DNA from: an uncultured Prevotella sp.
GTDB lineage: Bacteria; Bacteroidota; Bacteroidia; Bacteroidales; Bacteroidaceae
Length of the DNA stretch: 64,000 nt
Assembly (NCBI GenBank): GCA_905233425.1
Contig: CAJOEC010000023.1
Span: 1-64,000, forward strand
Reading direction: 5' to 3'
Shown: in pieces, positions 18,066 through 24,443 of the stretch
How the letters are laid out: every line of letters begins with the position of its first letter
Numbering within the stretch: position 1 is the stretch's first letter
Notes under the pieces: model-generated
Database searches by the model: none
The model's input: only the letters and a program-made list of their open reading frames with translations
What the model was told of the DNA's origin: nothing
Position numbers and translations under genes: made by a program

Positions 18066-18257
18066 ATGGTAAGAAAGAAGAAAATTATTCAGATCCCGCG
18101 AAGAAACGTGGCGATGCTCGCAAAGGCAACATTGTCGAGCGAGACATCAGTGTACAACGCCCTCGCCTTCCGCTCCGACTCCGAGACCGCCCAGCAGATC
18201 CGCCGTCTCGCCCTCTCTGAATACGGCGGCATAGAGACAACCAAGACAATCATGTAA
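18066..18257 (+). CDS. Cro-like small HTH protein
   Basis: A 63-residue protein. Its N-terminus is basic (MVRKKKIIQIPRRNV) and the rest reads as a LacI-type HTH: VAMLAKATLSSETSVYNALA, FRSDSETAQQIRRLALSEYGG. First gene of the rightward operon and divergent from the repressor, so it probably plays the Cro role. It is a common first gene in Bacteroides phages. Confidence 0.7.
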   Translation: MVRKKKIIQIPRRNVAMLAKATLSSETSVYNALAFRSDSETAQQIRRLALSEYGGIETTKTIM

Positions 18258-18271
18258 GCCATTCACCCACT

Positions 18272-18664
18272 ATGAAGGACTACAACGACCACATCAAGAA
18301 GAGCCACATCAGGGCCGTCGAGAAACTCAACGCCGACCTGGAAGCATGGCGCAAAGAGACGGGCGAGGAAGCCCCAACCCTCTACGAGGACGCAAACACC
18401 AGCTTCACCTTGGCCAACATCACCGTTGAAAACGGATGGCTGAAGTTCGACTATGACGGCCATCCTGACAGTGTGTTCATGGTAGAGCAGGACGAAGACG
18501 ACGGCATGTACTACGAAGTGGAGGGCATCGACAGCATCCCCGACTACATCAAGTTCTGGCGTTCCTGCCTACGCCGCGCCAAGCGATATTGGTCAATGGA
18601 CCCTGACAAGCTCGACCGCATCCAGGACGGCGAGGAAGAGGACATAGAAGAAGAGGAGGAATGA
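18272..18664 (+). CDS. Acidic hypothetical protein
   Basis: A 130-residue soluble protein: an N-terminal helix (HIKKSHIRAVEKLNADLEAWR), a beta-rich centre (GWLKFDYDGHPDSVFMVEQD), a Trp-rich helix (YIKFWRSCLRRAKRYWSMD) and a tail of Glu/Asp. It may be an inhibitor-type or single-strand DNA mimic by charge, but nothing proves this. The next gene overlaps its stop by 4 nt. Confidence 0.5.
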   Translation: MKDYNDHIKKSHIRAVEKLNADLEAWRKETGEEAPTLYEDANTSFTLANITVENGWLKFDYDGHPDSVFMVEQDEDDGMYYEVEGIDSIPDYIKFWRSCLRRAKRYWSMDPDKLDRIQDGEEEDIEEEEE

Positions 18665-19203
18665 TCATGTCAAACAAACAAGAATCTCTTAGCGACTACT
18701 ACACAATGGCAAAGGAGATTGCCAAGGTGGAAAAAGAATTCAACATTGAGCATTGGGTTTACATTACCATTGACAGGAATGGCGACAAAGAAGGCGAATA
18801 TATCAACCTTTATCACTACGATCTCCCTCGTCATATTGCAGAGAAATACGATTGGGTCATCCGTTGGCGCACCGCAATGCTTCAATGTAAGTACCCACGC
18901 TATAGTGTATGCTGCCGCCATTCGCCTTACCGTAAGGTTATGGGAGCCAATATAGGCATGCAGAAAGACCTTTACACATTTATCGCTGCCAAAGCCCAGC
19001 TCACAAAGCAGCAACGCGACGTTGACTCATACATTCAGCACGAAAAGAAATCTAACATGTTCTTTAATGAAGATACAGACGAACAACTTATCAAGGCAAA
19101 GGAAAAGCTCGTTCGCAAACGGGAAGCAGTCATTCAGGCAGAAGCACGGTTGATTGAAAAGGTTAAACAGGTCAAACAGTCACAATACTATACACTGAAA
19201 TAA
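18661..19203 (+). CDS. Hypothetical phage protein
   Basis: A 180-residue soluble protein. The first half is mixed alpha/beta (WVYITIDRNGDKEGEYINLY, HYDLPRHIAEKYDWVIRWR). The second half is a long charged coiled coil (LIKAKEKLVRKREAVIQAEA). CKYPRYSVCCRH gives a small Cys/His cluster. A second ATG lies two codons on. No family recognised. Confidence 0.5.
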   Translation: MIMSNKQESLSDYYTMAKEIAKVEKEFNIEHWVYITIDRNGDKEGEYINLYHYDLPRHIAEKYDWVIRWRTAMLQCKYPRYSVCCRHSPYRKVMGANIGMQKDLYTFIAAKAQLTKQQRDVDSYIQHEKKSNMFFNEDTDEQLIKAKEKLVRKREAVIQAEARLIEKVKQVKQSQYYTLK

Positions 19204-19214
19204 TAGACTGACCC

Positions 19215-19430
19215 ATGAGAGACAGCACCATCGACTACGTCGCAGTCAAGAACCCGCTCGGCACCATCATCTGGAAACGCAAGGACGGCTCAGTCCACAT
19301 CCGCGTCGAGATGACACAGGAACAGCTGAACGCCACCATCGAAAAAGCATTTTCATCCTTAAAGTCCCGCCGCTCTCTTTCGTCCGTTCCCCCGGCTGAG
19401 AGCCGGGAAACCCAGAAACAACAGCCATGA
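19215..19430 (+). CDS. Small protein with R1 repeat as its C-terminus
   Basis: A 71-residue protein. Residues 1-50 (VKNPLGTIIWKRKDGSVHIR, TQEQLNATIEKAF) look like a real small beta-alpha fold. The last 17 residues (SSVPPAESRETQKQQP) are translated from an R1 hairpin repeat that supplies the tail and leads into the stop codon. It overlaps the next gene by ATGA. Confidence 0.5.
   Translation: MRDSTIDYVAVKNPLGTIIWKRKDGSVHIRVEMTQEQLNATIEKAFSSLKSRRSLSSVPPAESRETQKQQP
19378..19407 (+). repeat. R1 hairpin copy, inside a gene
   Basis: TTTCGTCCGTTC followed by stem CCCGGCT / AGCCGGG with loop GAG. Translated as SSVPPAESR. Confidence 0.9.
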
Positions 19431-19717
19431 CACCCACCCAGCTCACCCTCGACCTCGACGACTACGGCCTCAGCCGCGAGCAGGCCTGCATCCTCTGCCA
19501 CCTCTCAGCTGAGTGCTCCGGCTGCTGCGCCAGGTGCACCCACCCCAACGGATGCCCAGGCCAGACTTGCAGCCAGCCATCTCGTGAACGCGAAGGCAAC
19601 CGTTGGGAAGCATGGATGCACATCCTGGGGACTGCCCTCCCGCAACTGGCACAATACATAGCCCCGGAACTCCGAAAGAAATACGGCATCAACAAACTAA
19701 TACGCAAACAACTATGA
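19427..19717 (+). CDS. Cys-rich protein with clamp-binding-like N-terminus
   Basis: A 96-residue protein. The N-terminus MTPTQLTLDLDDYG contains QLTLDL, close to the hexapeptide clamp-binding motif of Hda (QLSLPL). The centre is a Cys cluster (CILCHLSAECSGCCARC, then CPGQTC), probably zinc-binding. The C-terminus is a helix (ALPQLAQYIAPELRKKYG). A role at the replication clamp is an inference from the motif. Confidence 0.5.
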   Translation: MTPTQLTLDLDDYGLSREQACILCHLSAECSGCCARCTHPNGCPGQTCSQPSREREGNRWEAWMHILGTALPQLAQYIAPELRKKYGINKLIRKQL

Positions 19718-20019
19718 ACAACAAGACATCATCACAGATGGCCGAACTCTACGGCCTACCATCCAGCACAGCCTTCAATAAGCTCCTCGCACGCTGCGGC
19801 ATACTCATACACAACGAAAAGGGCTACGTCATAGCAGAGACACTGAGCGGACAGGGCTACGCCACAACCGTCACCTGCTGGTTCTTCCTCCCCTCAGGAC
19901 AGAAGGCCTCAAAGAAACGCGCCGCATGGACAGAGAAAGGACAGGCACTCATACACCAGCGTCTCGGCCGCCTCGGCATCGTGCCCAAGGACCAGCAGCG
20001 CAAACTCTTCACCAACTGA
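19714..20019 (+). CDS. KilAC/antirepressor-C-like protein
   Basis: A 101-residue protein: SSTAFNKLLARCGILIHNEKGYVIAE ... GYATTVTCWFFLP ... AAWTEKGQALIHQRL (the first piece spans two short motifs, SSTAFNKLLARCG and ILIHNEKGYVI). This order of motifs, ending in WTEKG..xIH, is that of the C-terminal ANT/KilAC domain of phage antirepressors, without an N-terminal Bro or AntA domain. It overlaps the previous gene's stop by 4 nt. It could counter a repressor or bind DNA. Confidence 0.6.
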   Translation: MNNKTSSQMAELYGLPSSTAFNKLLARCGILIHNEKGYVIAETLSGQGYATTVTCWFFLPSGQKASKKRAAWTEKGQALIHQRLGRLGIVPKDQQRKLFTN

Positions 20020-20037
20020 CAAGCACCACACACCACT

Positions 20038-20379
20038 ATGGACCTCCACACCATCCTCTACTCGCCCAACGCAGCCAACATTCAGGTCGTCATCAACGCA
20101 GAAGAGCTGCGCAAATGCTTCGAGAAATTCACAGACTGGGGAATGAAGCGCATAAAGGAGCGCGACGAGCCTACATACTACAGCCGCGAAGAACTGCTCC
20201 AGCTGCTCCACTGCTCAGACCCCACCCTCCTGCGCTACCGCCGAAAAGGCATCATCCCCGAGCCCGTCACCATAGAGGGCCGCGTACTCTACGACAAGGC
20301 CAAGGTGCGAGAGGCCATGCTCAGCGGAAACATCCGACTCAAGCGAAGGTACAACCACAAGACCGGAGACATCGAATGA
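20038..20379 (+). CDS. HTH protein, excisionase-like (first paralog)
   Basis: A 113-residue protein with an N-terminal helical part and a MerR/HTH_17-type domain: YYSREELLQLLHCSDPTLLR, YRRKGIIPEPVTIEGRVLYDK, KVREAML. These are DNA-binding folds of excisionases and small regulators. The related gene at 21827-22147 shares the core (TREEVMQLLHISNGTLYNF). The last codons overlap the next gene. Confidence 0.65.
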   Translation: MDLHTILYSPNAANIQVVINAEELRKCFEKFTDWGMKRIKERDEPTYYSREELLQLLHCSDPTLLRYRRKGIIPEPVTIEGRVLYDKAKVREAMLSGNIRLKRRYNHKTGDIE

Positions 20380-20549
20380 ACCAGAACCGTGCACAAAGCG
20401 AATTGGAAGCAGCCCTGTACTCCATCAGCGCAGACATATACCAGCGGGCCGCCACCACCGGCATACACTCCCTCGAAAGCCTCTGCCGCAAGGCCCACAT
20501 CATACAGCTGCGCCTACGCTCCATGAAAAGCGGCAGCGAGAAAGAATAG
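20376..20549 (+). CDS. Small helical protein
   Basis: A 57-residue protein, MNQNRAQSELEAALYSISAD..., almost wholly helical and charged. It is translationally coupled (ATGA) to the HTH gene. No family recognised. Confidence 0.45.
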   Translation: MNQNRAQSELEAALYSISADIYQRAATTGIHSLESLCRKAHIIQLRLRSMKSGSEKE

Positions 20550-20686
20550 AACAGATAAAACAGCCTGTCAACGTCATCACCGCCAGACAGAAGAACATCC
20601 CAAACGGAAAACCTCCATTTTCATACGATTATTTCGTCCATTGTCCCGCCTGGTAGGCGGGCACCATCAAATTAAAAAAAACAATT
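20550..20686. other. Short gap holding an R1 copy
   Basis: Nothing else is seen in these 137 bases. The R1 copy lies in their second half. Confidence 0.5.
20632..20661 (+). repeat. R1 hairpin copy
   Basis: TTTCGTCCATTGT then CCCGCCT / AGGCGGG with loop GGT; 25 nt before the next start codon. Confidence 0.85.
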
Positions 20687-20989
20687 ATGAAAACCAACGA
20701 CATCAAACGCCTTGAAAAAAAACAAGAGCAGATTTTCCAGTATGCTGCTATATTTCAAATGGCACTTGCCAACGTTTTCAATGATGAAGAAAATGATTAC
20801 TTCATCGAAATAAAGAACGAGGACATCACAGACATTGTGACCGGCTCAGTTATCGGTTACTTGAGTTTCATTAGTCACCTGACACGCCGAAAGGGTAACT
20901 TCCATGACCATTTGCACTTGGTTGATGACATACTTCTTCAGTACCTTATGCAATATGGTAGGCAGAATGATGATGATGACGAAGGATAA
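20687..20989 (+). CDS. Hypothetical protein
   Basis: A 100-residue, mainly helical, acidic protein (KRLEKKQEQIFQYAAIFQMA, ITDIVTGSVIGYLSFISHL, tail RQNDDDDEG). More AT-rich than its neighbours, suggesting separate acquisition. No motif recognised. Confidence 0.45.
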   Translation: MKTNDIKRLEKKQEQIFQYAAIFQMALANVFNDEENDYFIEIKNEDITDIVTGSVIGYLSFISHLTRRKGNFHDHLHLVDDILLQYLMQYGRQNDDDDEG

Positions 20990-21008
20990 CCACTAAAACC
21001 AACAAATC

Positions 21009-21629
21009 ATGAGCAAGTACAACAGACCATGCCGACTGAAAAAGGAGGCCAGGCCATTCTTCGAGGAGAAGTTGGCCGAAAGAATATTAAGTTTTGACCA
21101 GTGGCATAACTACTACCACATGGACGAAAACGCGCTGGAAGAGGTGCAAGAGGTGTATATCACCTATGGCAACAAACGCTATTCGAAATACAGTACGTCG
21201 GGCGTGTATGATGACCTCGGCGGATGGGCCAACCCCGATAATGACGAATTCAAGAAAAACGGAGAGGCAGGAGGCAAGTTCTGCTTCACCATACACTTCC
21301 CGTCAATGAAATTTGAGGAGCACGACAAATTCTCAAAGGGACGGCTGATTGCCGGGTTGATGGATAGGATTCAGCAGGTTGCCGACAGGTACTTCGAACA
21401 GTTCGCATCAGGAGAAATCGACGACATCGGAAACGAAAAAAAAGAAATGAATTACGACCACTACTACATCATCACTGCCATCAACCGCCAGACCGGCCTT
21501 CGTGAACCCATCTCCTCGCCCCGCTGCTACTCAGTAGCCTACCGCATGCTACTCAAAAAGCAGTCAGGCAAGCGCGGCGCCCTCCCGCGCAAATACATGA
21601 ACCCACGTCTGGAGGAATACCCACCATGA
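21009..21629 (+). CDS. Two-part protein with a small ITAIN-type domain
   Basis: A 206-residue protein. Residues 1-145 form an acidic alpha/beta part (VQEVYITYGNKRYSKY, GGWANPDNDEFKKN, FCFTIHFPSMKFEEHDK). The last 60 (YYIITAINRQTGLREPISSP, SVAYRMLLKK) resemble the separate small protein at 26306-26494 (YCITAINILTTRREPVTPP), so this looks like a fusion of two phage domains. The first part is richer in A/T than the second. Function unknown. Confidence 0.5.
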   Translation: MSKYNRPCRLKKEARPFFEEKLAERILSFDQWHNYYHMDENALEEVQEVYITYGNKRYSKYSTSGVYDDLGGWANPDNDEFKKNGEAGGKFCFTIHFPSMKFEEHDKFSKGRLIAGLMDRIQQVADRYFEQFASGEIDDIGNEKKEMNYDHYYIITAINRQTGLREPISSPRCYSVAYRMLLKKQSGKRGALPRKYMNPRLEEYPP

Positions 21630-21642
21630 CCAGCGCCCCCCC

Positions 21643-21673
21643 CCTCGTCCGTTCCCCCGGCTGGGAGCCGGGG
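21643..21673 (+). repeat. R1 hairpin copy with shifted leader
   Basis: CTCGTCCGTTC then CCCCGGCT / AGCCGGGG with loop GGG. Followed by a second small palindrome CGGCGGCAGCCGCCG (21682-21696). Confidence 0.85.
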
Positions 21674-21826
21674 AAAACCCACAGCAACGGCGGCAGCCGC
21701 CGGTCGGCAAGGAATAGGCCGGGCATCCGTTTCATCGGGTTTCGCGGGTGCACACAGCGCAACCAGGAACGCGCAACGTCAGCAGTCCAACTCTGCAGCC
21801 GCCTCAACAACAAAAAAACAACCGCA

Positions 21827-22147
21827 ATGGAAACACCCCTACACCAGCTCATCAACTCACGACAGGCATCATCAACGCTTCTCGTGCTCTCCGCAGCCGA
21901 CCTCAAGGCACTCACCGACACACTCGTCACCGAGACACGCCGCGCAGTGGAGGAGCAGCAACGCCCAGTCTACCTCACACGCGAAGAGGTTATGCAGCTC
22001 CTCCATATCTCCAACGGAACACTCTACAACTTCGTCCGCGCAGGAAAACTCAACCCCGTCATGGTCGGAGACAAGAAACGCTACATACGCTCAGAAATCG
22101 ACGAAGCCATCCGTAAAGGACAGCTCGCCAAATACATCCACAAATAA
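21827..22147 (+). CDS. HTH protein, excisionase-like (second paralog)
   Basis: A 106-residue protein: helical N-terminal half (SAADLKALTDTLVTETRRAV), then an HTH_17 domain YLTREEVMQLLHISNGTLYN, FVRAGKLNPVMVGDKKRYIR. Compared with 20038-20379 the recognition helix differs, so the two may read different sites, for example excision and transcription. A longer in-frame reading to 21626 passes through the R1 copy and is not used. Confidence 0.7.
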   Translation: METPLHQLINSRQASSTLLVLSAADLKALTDTLVTETRRAVEEQQRPVYLTREEVMQLLHISNGTLYNFVRAGKLNPVMVGDKKRYIRSEIDEAIRKGQLAKYIHK

Positions 22148-22166
22148 CCCCCAAACAATCACAGTC

Positions 22167-22322
22167 ATGAAACAGCTAATCAAGATCCTATTCACAGACG
22201 ACGACCAACCCACAGGACGCCGCGACACATCTACAGCAATGCAGATCCTCGCCACAGCCATCTTCCTCCTCCTCTTCATCCTCGTATGCGGGTTCGCAGG
22301 ATGGCTCGACAGCCGCTGGTAA
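22167..22322 (+). CDS. Small single-span membrane protein
   Basis: A 51-residue protein, MKQLIKILFTDDDQPTGRRD..., with one hydrophobic helix (MQILATAIFLLLFILVCGFA) near the C-terminus and a cytoplasmic-looking N-terminus. Its size and topology fit phage membrane regulators or exclusion peptides. Ends just before an R1 copy. Confidence 0.55.
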   Translation: MKQLIKILFTDDDQPTGRRDTSTAMQILATAIFLLLFILVCGFAGWLDSRW

Positions 22323-22330
22323 ACTCCCCC

Positions 22331-22361
22331 TTTTCGTCCATTCCCCCGGCTGAGAGCCGGG
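22331..22361 (+). repeat. R1 hairpin copy
   Basis: TTTTCGTCCATTC then CCCCGGCT / AGCCGGG with loop GAG; 16 nt before the next start codon. Confidence 0.9.
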
Positions 22362-22377
22362 CCAACACCCCAAAACC

Positions 22378-22620
22378 ATGCAACGACAACCCATCAACAT
22401 CATCCGAGACAACAAGCGCAAACGCTGCGCCACATGCCGACACGCACGCCTCATCAGCTACGGACTCTATGAGCCGCTGCTCGCAGAGTGCACACTCCAG
22501 CCAAACCCATACGACCGGGGCGGACACCCTTTCGCCATCATGGTAGCAAACCTGCAGCGGTGCAAGCAGCACGATTTCCGGCACAGCCCAGCCAACAAAG
22601 AAAAACGACAGAAGAAATAG
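22378..22620 (+). CDS. Cys/His zinc-finger-like protein
   Basis: An 80-residue basic protein with C-x2-C (RCATCRHARL), a later single Cys (ECTLQPNPYDRGG) and C..H (RCKQHDF), enough for one zinc site. The ends are Lys/Arg-rich. Likely binds nucleic acid. Ends 9 nt before the replication gene. Confidence 0.5.
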   Translation: MQRQPINIIRDNKRKRCATCRHARLISYGLYEPLLAECTLQPNPYDRGGHPFAIMVANLQRCKQHDFRHSPANKEKRQKK

Positions 22621-22629
22621 CCATGCAGC

Positions 22630-23571
22630 ATGAAAGGATTCATCAAACTGCCACGCTCCTTCCTGCAATGGGAGTGGTGGAACCGACAGCCTCACCTGTC
22701 GCTCTTCCTCTGGCTCCTCATAAAGGCACACATCACCGACCAGAAGATTCAGGGCATACTGGTACGCCGAGGCTCAGTACTCACCACCTGGAACGAACTG
22801 CAGAACGCCACAGGATGCTCACGAGGAGCACTCTCACGCGCACTGAAAGACCTCTTGGACAGCGGAGAAATTATCACAAGAACGGACTGCAAGAAAACCG
22901 TCATAATCATCTGTCACTATGAAGATTACAACGGAGGCGACAACACGCTTTGGACTGATAGCGGACTGACAGCGGACTGTCAGCGGACTGATACACATCT
23001 TATTAAAGGAGAAATAGAGAATGAGAAAGATATATATAGCGCGTCTGCGCGAGATTTTTCTGACGATGGCTTTGTCTCTGAAAGCGACTGCCGCGCCTGG
23101 ATGCGGCGATACAACCGCATCGCAGCAGCCTTCGGGGCGCCACCGGCCGACAAGCTCACCGACAAACGCATACTCAAAATACAGCAGCGAGTCCGGGAAC
23201 GCGGACGTGGCTCAGTCGACATCATGTTCCAACGCCTGGAGCAGTCAGCCTACTTCTTCGCCGACGGTTCTCACGGCTTCCGTGGCGACTTCACCAACCT
23301 CTGGTCCTCCAACACCTACACACGAGTCATCGAAGGCAACTTTATCCCCAACAAACCACCGTGCCCGCCGCATCAGCGGCAGGAAGCGCCCAAAGAGGAG
23401 AAACCGCCAACAGGATCCTGGCTCGACGACTACCACGAGGAGAAACGCGCCACACCCTCCGAGCGACAGCAGCAGATGCGCCAGTACGCTCGCGAACACC
23501 CCGACAGCTATGTTGCCAAGATGGTCGCCGACTGGGACAAAGAAAAACAAGTACAAACCCCCAAAAAATGA
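22630..23571 (+). CDS. DnaD-like replication initiation protein
   Basis: A 313-residue protein with an N-terminal winged helix, MKGFIKLPRSFLQWEWW ... LVRRGSVLTTWNELQNATG, CSRGALSRALKDLLDSGEI, ITRTDCKKTVIIICHYEDYN. This N-terminus is the usual start of phage replisome organisers of Bacteroidetes. The C-terminal half has a helical lobe (SDCRAWMRRYNRIAAAFGAP) with KILKIQQRVRERGR, followed by a Pro-rich linker with an R2 repeat (KPPCPPHQRQEAP) and a basic tail. Likely recruits the host helicase at the phage origin. The linker tolerates the repeat. Confidence 0.65.
   Translation: MKGFIKLPRSFLQWEWWNRQPHLSLFLWLLIKAHITDQKIQGILVRRGSVLTTWNELQNATGCSRGALSRALKDLLDSGEIITRTDCKKTVIIICHYEDYNGGDNTLWTDSGLTADCQRTDTHLIKGEIENEKDIYSASARDFSDDGFVSESDCRAWMRRYNRIAAAFGAPPADKLTDKRILKIQQRVRERGRGSVDIMFQRLEQSAYFFADGSHGFRGDFTNLWSSNTYTRVIEGNFIPNKPPCPPHQRQEAPKEEKPPTGSWLDDYHEEKRATPSERQQQMRQYAREHPDSYVAKMVADWDKEKQVQTPKK
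23356..23382 (+). repeat. R2 hairpin copy, inside replication gene
   Basis: CCACCGTGCCC then GCCGC ATCA GCGGC. Translated in the linker. Confidence 0.75.
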
Positions 23572-23577
23572 CAACAC

Positions 23578-23724
23578 ATGACAGACCTCGAATACTACCG
23601 CTACAGAAAACAGCTCCAACAGCTAAGGAAGCTCGAGAAGGAATACCCAACGAGAAGCATCAGCAACACCATCCAGAACATCGATGCCCGTCTCCAATAC
23701 CACTACGCCACCCGCAAGCACTGA
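23578..23724 (+). CDS. Small basic helical protein
   Basis: A 48-residue protein, MTDLEYYRYRKQLQQLRKLE..., entirely charged helix. It lies a few bases after the replication gene and may be a small accessory. No family recognised. Confidence 0.45.
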   Translation: MTDLEYYRYRKQLQQLRKLEKEYPTRSISNTIQNIDARLQYHYATRKH

Positions 23725-23790
23725 CACTCACACCCGTTGTCACTCACCCCCCCGTTGTCACTCACCCCCGTCATCCCCATTTTATTCCCC
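23725..23790. repeat. Short tandem repeat
   Basis: Three nearly equal units of CCCGTTGTCACTCACC or shorter, ending at an R1 copy. The C-rich end (CACCCCC) resembles the C14 tract at 26527. Confidence 0.6.
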
Positions 23791-23795
23791 ATTCT

Positions 23796-23827
23796 ATTTT
23801 CGTCCATTCCCCTGCCTGAGAGGCGGG
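23796..23827 (+). repeat. R1 hairpin copy
   Basis: TTTTCGTCCATTC then CCCTGCCT / AGGCGGG with loop GAG, one imperfect pair. Confidence 0.85.
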
Positions 23828-23850
23828 CCCACAAAAAAGCACCACCCACA

Positions 23851-24354
23851 ATGAAACACAAAGAATCCGACCTGCAGATCCGCTGCCTCAAATGGTTCCG
23901 CTACCAGTACCCCGCCTACGCCCCCCTCCTCTACCATCCAAAGAACAAGCGCAACGGAAACCGCCGCCAAGGAGCCATCGCCAAGGCAGAGGGCGTGCAG
24001 CCCGGCGTCGCCGACCTCATACTGCAAGTGCCCTCCATCGTCGGCGACGAACTCACACAAGGCACATACGCCTTCAACAAAACAAACCGCCTCTGCCACT
24101 CACTCGCCATCGAGCTTAAGACCAAGACAGGCCGCCAGTCAAAGGAGCAGCGACGATGGCAGCGCTATTTCGAGGCAGCCGGAGGAAAGTACATCGTCAT
24201 ACGCTCCTACGAAGAGTTCACTGCCCAGCTAACCACCTACCTCGACACAGTGCTGCCACGAATACACGACGACATCAACAGCACCCACGCCGACATACAG
24301 AGCGAGGCCGACGAAGCCGCCCGACAGCAGTTCCAGAAAATCCTCCACCCGTAG
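23851..24354 (+). CDS. VRR-NUC-family nuclease
   Basis: A 167-residue protein with the VRR-NUC layout: MKHKESDLQIRCLKWFRYQYP, GAIAKAEGVQPGVADLILQVP (catalytic Asp in GVADLIL), then SLAIELKTKTGRQSKEQRRW (E-x-K), and YIVIRSYEEF. VRR-NUC proteins are PD-(D/E)XK nucleases of phages and of junction-resolving pathways. Probably cuts branched or recombination DNA. The window reads without gap into the ParB gene via an R2 copy. Confidence 0.8.
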   Translation: MKHKESDLQIRCLKWFRYQYPAYAPLLYHPKNKRNGNRRQGAIAKAEGVQPGVADLILQVPSIVGDELTQGTYAFNKTNRLCHSLAIELKTKTGRQSKEQRRWQRYFEAAGGKYIVIRSYEEFTAQLTTYLDTVLPRIHDDINSTHADIQSEADEAARQQFQKILHP

Positions 24355-24384
24355 CAGGGGCAAGCCCCGCGCCAGACCGGCCAG

Positions 24385-24413
24385 CCACCGTGCCCGAAGC
24401 ATCAGCTTCGGGG
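24385..24413 (+). repeat. R2 hairpin copy
   Basis: CCACCGTGCC then CGAAGC ATCA GCTTCGGGG. A further small hairpin (GGGGCAAGCCCC) lies at 24357-24368. Confidence 0.8.
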
Positions 24414-24443
24414 TAGTATAAACCCTCAAAAAAACAAACCACT

